Assembly (NCBI RefSeq): GCF_001625305.1
Contig: NW_017804487.1
Coordinates: 1,269,023-1,333,022 of the forward strand
DNA: 64,000 nt
Source of the DNA: Branchiostoma belcheri
Lineage: Eukaryota; Chordata; Leptocardii; Amphioxiformes; Branchiostomatidae
Direction: 5' to 3'
A model generated the notes under the pieces. That model saw only the letters and a program-made list of their open reading frames with translations. It made no database searches and was not told where the DNA came from. The position numbers and the translations under genes were made by a program. The stretch's first letter is position 1. Every line of letters begins with the position of its first letter. Below, one piece after another: positions 57,801-64,000 of the stretch.

Positions 57801-60800
57801 ATCAGCACATGTATGGTGGCCGTGTTTCCCTTCCGCTTTTGCCATTCCTGCAGTAGTTCCATACAGCGGGACTTGTCATCTCGCCGTTTGCCTTCAATGT
57901 TTTCTATGTCTGGTGTCTCAAACCCAAGACACCAAGCCAGGTCCTTCCAGTCTGAGCTCACCTTGTTCTTTACTAAGATGAAATATGTCCTGACACCTGC
58001 AAGGCAACATATGCAATGGTGAAACAGTTTTTATGAAATACAATATTGTCAAGATTATGTATATAAAAACTTGGCATTTCAAAAAGAATTCTGCCCCTCA
58101 GTACATTCAATATGTTCAACTGGTTTCTATAGTAAAACTCCAAAGTTGTTTTGACTTTAAAGAATTGGCATGTACTTAATAATGGTACATGACATTTGTA
58201 GTTATTGTTGTTGAGTAAAATGTTTTCATCCGAGTGATGATAATGTCAAGACTAAGTGTAAGTCATAACACAAGTTCAGTTAAGTTGACAAGTTTCTGAT
58301 TGCTGTAGACCTTTGCGTATATCTTCATAAAATAGTATTTATAAATTGGTATTATTTTGGCTTTAGCATTATTAGGCTGCCAAACCACAGCTCTGACTAT
58401 GGAGCTATAACTAAACAACATAATGTTACATGATCAAACATTGAGCTTGAAGTGTTAATCAAAGTATTCTGTATGATTCTGTGATCTCACCTTGTGTAGA
58501 CATGTTGCAAAGTAACACTTCGCTGTCCACTCAGTTTCAAAGATTACATCGAAATGTCTGAAATATTTACATTTATAATGTTTAATGGCAGGTAAAGCAT
58601 ACTGTTGACCGACACTGGGAGTGTCCATAGAATATAATTTACTATTATAACACTACAGTACAGCTTCCGTAGTACTACACTAATCTCCAAGCAGATCCCT
58701 TTTGGTGGCAAGCCTGTATCCATTAGCCAGAGAAGGTCGCCGGCCACCGATGGGTGGCTCATGGTTACAGTCTGGCCAATTTGATACTGTCCTTTGCGCC
58801 ACTTAAACATCTGCTTGGAGATTAGTACAAACTGTACTACACATTAGAAGAAAGTGAAACTAACATGTTGATTTTAAAAGGTACACACCTCTTGCTTGAC
58901 AACTTTATACTGAAAGATTTTAAGTGGTAGCCTTCTGACACTCTAAGCTCTAACAGCAGAATTAAAAAAATAACTGGCAGCTTACCTAAAATTCCTCAAG
59001 ACAAAGAACTCAGTCAGTTTCCTTTTCCTTGCCTGCCTGCCTGAATTATGGTGGTGTCTCTGACGTCACAAAGTGTTTTTTTGAAAGTAACACTTGTGAC
59101 GGCCTTTGTCATTGGTCACTTTAGTCATGAACAGTTGTTTGCTGAGTGACTCTTGTTGGTTATTCTGGCTGCAGTATTTTCATGATACCACCTTTTCTAC
59201 TCGAAAGTTAACTTGGCCTATTCCTCAAATGCATCAGAGAATCATTTCAACAGTCTCTGTCTTGTTAAACAATTATCTGTAAACAAATACTCTGCACCAA
59301 TCATAGGCCCCCTTACTGAATACCTGTGCAGGATACATTACACCTGTAGGAATGCACCTGTATGCCAGAACACACGCCCTCAAGGTCATGCAAGGTCAAA
59401 CTCCACAGATGACTGGCTCTGTCAATGCTGTGGTCTAACCACCATTGTAATTGTGAAATTAGTGTTAATAAGTCAGTTTTTGTCTTAATAGCCCCACTGG
59501 ACATTTTGTTTTGGTCTTTCTGTGTGGTTTGTGAACCCACCTCAGGTTCTGTTTGTCTTGAATAAAGATTCGGCTAAGTTTACGACTGTTTCCATTATAT
59601 TTTAAGAAGTTCAGATGAACATGTTATTATTATATTAAACTTGTAAAGTTGTTCAGGTACAGGTACAGGTATGAAGTTTGTGTCCAGACCTGGAACTAAA
59701 CCTCTGATACATTTAGGTACCCAACTCTAGTTAATACTGTAACAGTAACATAGATTTGAAATAAAAATTTAATTCTGTATGATTGGTTTTTTAAAATCAT
59801 ACTATTACTGCTTCGTATAAATCACTAGAATATACTTCTGAACTATCTCACACAAGCATCAAATAAAGCTTTTAAGTAAGAATCTCTCATGCATTGTATA
59901 ACTAACTTTTTTCAGCTGACATATACTAGTGATGAGAACACAATATGTCCCCACCTTAGAACCATCTTGAGCATTTTTGAGTTGATTCAGAACCAGAATC
60001 TTTTTTTTTTTTTGTGCATCAGAAAAAAATGAAGAGGTGATTCCGAGAACCAACAAATTAAATTGATGTGGCCTATAGGCCTAGGAAAATCAATGTTGTC
60101 TTTCCTATTGCAGTCCAGAAAACGTTTGGGTTGGTCGTTTGGGATTCTCTCTTTTTTTTGCTGATGGGATGAAAGAAATACAATACAATTTGAACGTAAA
60201 ACTTAACTGCATCAGGACAGTATTTTTAACATCATATTTTAAAAATACAGCTATACAAATATTGATAAACCAAGGAAAGAAGAACAATATTCACTGCACA
60301 ATTTACATGTCCTGTATTGACATTAGCACAGTAAGTATGTTACATTACTAGATCAAAATAGCAGAAAAGATGAACAAAAAGCAAATGTACTGAAAAAATC
60401 TTTTGGCTAGCTATTCAGTAAGACTGGTTTCAACTTATAATTACTATGTCTCTCTTGATTCACACCATTCTCTACTGGCAAGGTTATATCTGCTTGTTAA
60501 ACTAGTGTATCAAGTGACCAAAACTTGTGCCAATGTTCATGTTTTTGTGTTCTTCCTTGCCTGATCTGGGAACTGCACAGTTTTTGCCACAGGTAGGATT
60601 GTTGTGTCACATCTGCTGGCCACTAACAATCACACAGCTCTACACATGGCTTTTTACAAACCTTACTGCTACTTTTCTGAGCTTCTGAATTATGAGAATC
60701 AGAATGTTTATGACACTTAGGCCACACCAATTTAATTTGTTGTTTCTTGGATTTTTTCAGAAAAAATATAAAGCAACAGGGCAAAATAATAATAAAAAAA

Positions 60801-62206
60801 AAAAAAAACAGGCCAAGGCACCCTATGAAGGCCAGACATGTTATGATATGAGCCATGAAGTCAACATACCAGGCTGGTTTATAATTAAAACAATAGATTT
60901 TGAACTTTTCATAAAACGAAGTTGCATTGAAAAATTGTAACAACTATGAAGAAAAGGACTCTCTTCAACCACTGGGGCCAAAACATGTCTTTCATTGAGC
61001 ATTTTGCAGTTGATTCAGAACCTGAAATCTTTTTTTTTTTTTGCAAATCAGAAAAAAAATGGACAGGGCAAATCCAAGAAACAACAAATTAAATTGGTGT
61101 GGCCTTAGATGTCAAGATATGCTGTATACTAGACTAAGTATACATTTGATATCTTTACCTACGAAAAGTATTTCAGTGCACCTATGCACTTACAGACAGA
61201 AAAAAATAGTTGCACAACTCCAATATTTATGTTGCACCTAGGTGCACATTTCCCAGTATTTTGGGCCCTGTGTTACCTTTATCACCACCAATTCTACAAG
61301 GTATGCCACTTACGAAATGCTCTCAGAGTACGGGCAACACTAATTTTTTTTGTAGATATGCTTCATGTATGTTTCTATATGGTACACGTAGTTGGTTAGC
61401 AATGAGTATGCAATCAATGATATGTAACTATTCATATGCTTCAGACGACATAGATATCTTACACCTAAATCCTTGATATCTTATTTTTGCAGATTTTTGG
61501 AACTTCTACCTGCCATACCTGTATTCCTGCATATCACTGCTGGGTGTTTTGCTGCTGCTAGGTGGGTATAGTTTGGTTTCATTTTTGGCATAACCTAACA
61601 ATGTAACAGGCAGTTTAAGAGAATTTAGATGAAACTGACAGTGCTTCTCTTGTGACCATTTTGATAGAAAGAAAATGCTTTAGAAAAACCAACTTAATTT
61701 GTTGTTTCTCAGATTCGCCCTGTCCATTTTTTTCTGATTTGACAAAAAAAAAAAAAGATTTTAGTTTCTGAACCAACTGCAAAATCAATGAAAGACATAT
61801 TTTGGCCCCAATGGTTGAAAGTTCTTTTCTTCCTAGTCGTTAAAGTTTTTCAATGTAACAATGCAGCTTCATTTCATTAAAAGTTCAAAATCTATAAACC
61901 AGCCTGCTATGTTGACTTCATGGCTCATATTGTAACATTTCCGGCTATCATGGGGTGCCTTGGCCTGTTTTTTTTTCCCTGTCGCTTCATATTTTTTTCT
62001 AAAAAAATCTGAGAAACAACAAATTAAATTGGTGTGGTCTTAGATAGCAAAGTGTACAGCCTCAACAGTATGGACCCACATTCAGTTTTACAGTTTTATA
62101 CTGTATGCCTCACAAATATTGTATCTGATGTTTTTCTGCAGTTTGTACTCCACTTGGTTTTGCCAGACTCTTTACAGTAGTTGGGCAGCTACTGGTCAAG
62201 CCCAGG
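42850..62206 (+). CDS. LMBR1: LMBR1 family multipass membrane protein, 5' part
   Basis: Seven coding exons, 42850-42924, 50637-50761, 52303-52442, 53068-53171, 53854-53980, 61493-61561 and 62142-62206, encode the first 235 residues in one frame. The gene continues past the window. The family (LMBR1, LMBR1L/LIMR) has about nine membrane segments and includes lipocalin-1-receptor-like proteins. Matching blocks are FTLAVSAAAVLLLPISIISNEILL, given here as two parts (FTLAVSAAAVLLLP and ISIISNEILL), WLNSSLIHGLWNHVFLFSNL, MPFAYFFTESEGFMG, VWVASALLDQDTAS and FYLPYLYSCISLLGVLLLL. Which paralogue it is cannot be settled from half the protein. Vertebrate LMBR1 harbours the limb Shh enhancer in an intron; that region is not covered. 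Intron 5 (53981-61492) contains the Death-NHL gene, and intron 1 is dense with transposons. Confidence 0.93.
43768..43908 (-). mobile_element. tRNA-derived SINE, head part
   Basis: Reverse orientation. It has GGGGTCGTGTGGTGCAGCG on the minus strand, B-box GGGTTCGAACCC, and the GGGAAAGGCACTT block. Confidence 0.75.
44130..45360. mobile_element. Large inverted-repeat element, GGCCAAGGAAAA / TTTTCCTAGGCC family
   Basis: The ends GGCCAAGGAAAAAAAATGTT and AACATTTATTTTCCTAGGCC, with TTTCCTGTTTC and its mirror inside, are flanked by TTA. The 1.2-kb interior has two diverged direct copies of a roughly 180-bp block (about 44688-44870 and 44888-45050), each with GGGCAAATTTC and TGGACCAG. No transposase was seen. 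Confidence 0.8.
45444..45855. mobile_element. Inverted-repeat element, GGCCACACCGACTTAA family
   Basis: GGCCACACCGACTTAATTTT to AATTAAGGTGGTGTGGCC, the same family as 8175-8579. Confidence 0.85.
46425..46759. mobile_element. Inverted-repeat element, GGGCTCGAAAT family
   Basis: Reverse orientation of 39205-39569. The ends are AAGGCTCGAAATTCATTTTT and CAGTATTTCGAGCCC, with repeated GTGCACC words. Confidence 0.75.
46965..47323. mobile_element. CAGGGCTCAAAAT-type element, subfamily with TGACCACTAAAATTTAGG
   Basis: It begins CAGGGCTCAAAATTAAAGG and ends TTATTTCGAGGCCAG. A second copy is at 50935-51304. Confidence 0.65.
47773..48171. mobile_element. CAGGGCTCAAAAT-type element, subfamily with GTGCAATNTGCA
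   Basis: It begins CAGGGCTCAAAATACCC and ends AATTTGAACCCTG. GTGCAAT words are arranged symmetrically near both ends. Confidence 0.65.
48433..48842. mobile_element. Complete AGTGCTGTGTACC-family inverted-repeat element
   Basis: AGTGCTGTGTACC at the left is mirrored by GGTACACAGCACT at the right. Inside are many AAGTCC/GGACTT and TTTAGGTTCA words. It is the reference copy for the partial elements at 25503 and 40841. Confidence 0.8.
49665..50045. other. GC-rich island with long hairpins
   Basis: A hairpin at about 49670-49730 pairs GTTCGATAACGGGTTCCG with CGGAACCAGTTATCGAA. A GC-rich block at 49915-50040 is bounded by GTATTCCGCATCGCCC and GGGCGATACGGAATAC. The composition is unlike the AT-rich surroundings. 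No gene is recognised; it may be one or two inverted-repeat elements. Confidence 0.5.
50202..50570. mobile_element. Inverted-repeat element, GGCCTAAGAAAA / TTTTTTCCTAGGCC family
   Basis: A short (369-bp) relative of 44130-45360 with TTA on both sides. It ends about 65 bp upstream of LMBR1 exon 2. Confidence 0.8.
50935..51304. mobile_element. CAGGGC-type element with TGACCACTAAAATTTAGG
   Basis: The second copy of the 46965-47323 element, ending TTTTGAGGCCAG. Confidence 0.6.
51322..52251. mobile_element. TACCTTCGCC inverted-repeat element, about 930 bp
   Basis: TACCTTCGCCAAGAAGG at the left and TTGGCGAAGGTA at the right. A (TGTC)n stretch lies near the left end, and repeated TTTGCATAATTAATG words are inside. 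It ends 51 bp before LMBR1 exon 3. Confidence 0.7.
52587..52935 (-). mobile_element. tRNA-derived SINE
   Basis: Reverse orientation, with the tail GTTTTGCATAACCGTCCGG at the left and the head (GCCACATGACTC, B-box GGATTCGAACCCG) at the right. A short tail fragment of the same SINE also lies at 53437-53470. Confidence 0.8.
54967..58503 (-). CDS. Death domain / coiled-coil / NHL-repeat protein
   Basis: Four coding exons on the minus strand, 58503-58491, 57996-57739, 57030-56617 and 56234-54967, give 650 residues. A donor at 58986 suggests a further 5' non-coding exon. Residues about 15-85 look like a Death domain (DWKDLAWCLGFETPDIENI, CMELLQEWQKR, LMEALQEAELQHVVDSLK). Next comes a helical region of about 135 residues that I do not recognise (RIKELERTLFTIDVLKDPRR ... 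FYHNHYRVGEGTLSQQL). A Lys/Glu coiled coil follows near 270-350. The last roughly 250 residues are NHL repeats forming a propeller (VSQDNEVYITDWFNDRIQVF, GEGNILVTDANNHCVHI, GKGNIIVADSGNSCVKMFD). TRIM-NHL proteins carry RING and B-box domains; here a Death domain takes that place. A signalling or innate-immunity adaptor role is inferred only. The gene lies in LMBR1 intron 5, antisense. Confidence 0.85.
58677..58828. mobile_element. Short inverted-repeat element, CTCCAAGCAGA family
   Basis: CTAATCTCCAAGCAGAT is mirrored by ATCTGCTTGGAGATTAG around about 115 bp. It shares CTCCAAGCAGA with the element at 18540-18743. It lies upstream of the Death-NHL start codon, in its 5' UTR or first intron. Confidence 0.75.
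60720..61104. mobile_element. Inverted-repeat element, GGCCACACCAATTTAA family
   Basis: GGCCACACCAATTTAATTTG to TTAAATTGGTGTGGCC, with TTA on both sides. It is a close relative of the interrupted element at 37543-38359. Confidence 0.85.
61683..62040. mobile_element. Inverted-repeat element, GGCCACACCAATTTAA family, damaged left end
   Basis: The left end reads AAAAACCAACTTAATTTG instead of the consensus; the right end is AATTGGTGTGGTC. It lies in LMBR1 intron 6. Confidence 0.75.
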
Positions 62207-62697
62207 GTAAGTATTTCCAGCAAATGTTTCTTATTCTTACTTGTATAGAAGGCCACTAATGGCAGTGTGATCATGTTGGAAAGATTTAAGTTTATTAGGT
62301 ACAAGTTTTGAGATATGCTTGACCATGGATCATCTGTGCCTGTTTGAACACAGTTGAAAATTGTGACCAACAATTAAATGTGCAGGCAACCCCAGATGTG
62401 TATTTCATTTTATCAAAACTGAATCTTTTCAACAATTATGTAATTTCCATTACAACATGTAATAATCAAACTTAGCTATTTCCAACTTTCTGATACTTGT
62501 GATGCCTAATATGTAGGTTACCTACAGAATTTTGGGGACAGTTGGCTAATATCAATGATTTTTTGCTGGCTGATTTTAAGAAACATTCATAGCTCTTTTA
62601 GATTCACTAAAAACAATTAAGTATGATCTAAACTTATCCAAAGATTTTACAATACTGTTGATTTAAGTACTCATTTGTCATATTTTACACACCTTTA

Positions 62698-63054
62698 GGC
62701 CACACCAATTTAACTTGGCCTCTTCATTTTTTTCTGATTTGCAAAAAAAAAAAGATTCTGGTTCTGAATCAACTCAAATATGCTCATATTTTGCCCCCAA
62801 CAGTTGAGGAAAGTCCTTTTCTTCATAGTTGTTGCAGTTTTTCCATCTAGCAATGCAGTCGTTTGATTAAAACTTCAAAATTCATTGTTTGAATATTAAC
62901 CCAGCCTTTTGTGTTGACTTCATGGCTGACCTTTTGCAGCATTTCGGTTATAATATTATTAATAATAGGATTTGTCCAGACCAGTTTTTATCTTGTTTCG
63001 CCCTGTTGCTTCATATTTTTTCTGAAGAAATCCAACAATTAAATTTGTGTGGCC
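62698..63054. mobile_element. Inverted-repeat element, GGCCACACCAATTTAA family
   Basis: GGCCACACCAATTTAACTTG to ATTAAATTTGTGTGGCC, with TTA on both sides. Confidence 0.85.
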
Positions 63055-63338
63055 TTATACAGACTTATAATACACCAGGTACGTGTATGTCATCTGTAAT
63101 GAACAATCATGTATTATACAAATATGATATAGTATAATACTATTATATGTACACTACCTAGTCCTCGGAGCCAGGTCTGTTTTATCACGTGACCAAGTGG
63201 TCGCCACACCTGGTGGTCATAGACGTCCTCAATAACCGCTTGGACGTAAGTCATAGAGAAACAAACCCCTCATATTCCCAGGGCAAGGTGCAGGTTCTGA
63301 TGCTACATGGTATCATGTACAGTGGGGTTTAACTGTTA

Positions 63339-63734
63339 GGCCACAGCATGTAAATTTTATGGATGACATCCTCCCCAGACTCCAAATCTGATGGGAGCGG
63401 GAAAAAAACCCAAGGCGGGCCGAAAAAAAACAAGGTTCCTACATTCCTCATAATTTTGACTCAATTGTACAAATGGTTTTGATTCAGTGGGAACATCACA
63501 TATACACAGCCAGTATCACATACATGTATCACTGCATCAAAGTTTTAAAGAAACAAAACATTATCAGAGCCTTTTGTTGTCTCCTCTCTTCCGACATGGC
63601 AACAGACATCTTTGCCCGTTTTCGGCATGTTGACCACTGTCAGAAGGCAAGAAAATTTCTTGTTTTTTTCCCCAAAATCGGGCGAAAATTAATGCGCGCG
63701 CTGATGTCATCCATAAAAATTACTTACTGTGGTC
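63339..63734. mobile_element. Inverted-repeat element, GGCCACAGCATGTAA family
   Basis: GGCCACAGCATGTAAATTTT to AATTACTTACTGTGGTC, related to 13313-13708 and 31237-31649. Confidence 0.8.
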
Positions 63735-63837
63735 TTAGTAGAGTAGCCTACCATCTATAATAGGGCTAACCTTCATGGTCATGTAGGTCCCATGTGTACA
63801 TGTATGTTTCCATGTTGTAATTACACAGTCTAGTACA

Positions 63838-64000
63838 GGGCTCAAAATTCATTTTTTGGAATAGGTGCACAGGTTTTTTGGTGCACCATATAAGATAAAA
63901 AAAAGAAGAAAGTCAGCAATTATGTTTCATTTCTAAAGAAAAGTACAGCTATAAGAATGATTTTATTATTTTCTCCCACTTACTGTTAACAATATGCTGT
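63838..64000. mobile_element. Start of a GGGCTCAAAAT-type element, cut by the window end
   Basis: AGGGCTCAAAATTCATTTTT and TAGGTGCACAGG match the left part of 46425-46759. Confidence 0.6.

Larger units (their letters stand above)
54016..60073. mobile_element. 6-kb inverted-repeat unit enclosing the Death-NHL gene
   Basis: The outer ends are GGCCAAACCAATTTAATTTG (54016) and AAATTAAATTGATGTGGCC (ending 60073), the two opposite ends of the GGCCACACCAATTTAA element family. Inside them lie inverted arms of about 370 bp, at 54193-54563 and 59583-59950, roughly 90% alike by eye. The space between the arms, 54564-59582, contains the entire Death-NHL coding sequence. The outer flanking triplets (TTA left, TAT right) do not match, so a clean single transposition is not proven. 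Confidence 0.75.

Noticed and set aside
59313..59540. Minus-strand 75-codon frame upstream of the Death-NHL gene
   Set aside because: No domain or convincing splice site; it could be promoter or UTR sequence.
1..64000. CRISPR arrays, bacterial operons or horizontally acquired genes
   Set aside because: No regularly spaced direct repeats with unique spacers; all recognised genes have spliceosomal introns and animal family features.

Overview
This window looks like a piece of a lancelet (Branchiostoma-type, amphioxus) chromosome. The evidence is compact multi-exon genes with GT-AG introns, protein families typical of deuterostomes, and introns packed with short inverted-repeat transposons, tRNA-derived SINEs and Penelope-like elements. 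The species is inferred from gene content and style; no database was searched. Exon boundaries were placed by hand, by requiring GT-AG sites, continuous reading phase and agreement with the known family.

Gene layout. (1) 1-5126 (+): 3' part of a SEA-EGF-transmembrane protein gene. (2) 7631-19919 (-): a glucose-6-phosphatase gene closest to G6PC3, six exons. (3) 9473-11817 (+): a vanin/pantetheinase gene, nested on the opposite strand inside intron 5 of gene 2. (4) 20345-23463: a head-to-head Penelope-like retroelement pair with reverse transcriptase, GIY-YIG and hammerhead motifs, flanked by a 15-bp target duplication. (5) 23870-32371 (+): complete ACBD5, ten exons. (6) 36044-40105 (-): complete NIT2 omega-amidase, five exons. 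(7) 41150-42235 (-): CENATAC/CCDC84, a minor-spliceosome protein. It is divergent from (8) 42850-62206 (+): the 5' seven coding exons of LMBR1, which runs off the window. (9) 54967-58503 (-): a Death-domain/coiled-coil/NHL-repeat gene inside LMBR1 intron 5, enclosed by long inverted repeats and by the two ends of a GGCC-type inverted-repeat transposon.

The genes do not form one pathway. G6PC3, NIT2, VNN and ACBD5 are metabolic enzymes or lipid-binding factors of the ER, cytosol, cell surface and peroxisome. CENATAC serves RNA splicing, LMBR1 is a multipass membrane protein, and the Death-NHL protein looks like a signalling or innate-immunity scaffold.

The most unusual content is in the mobile DNA. 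A 6-kb inverted-repeat unit carries the whole Death-NHL gene. Four palindromic, target-duplicated insertions carry hammerhead-like cores at or near their outer ends. A miniature LTR element has a primer site, a polypurine tract and a tRNA-like Pol III promoter inside its LTR. Three unrelated elements inserted exactly at splice junctions, so that their target duplications copied the splice signal.
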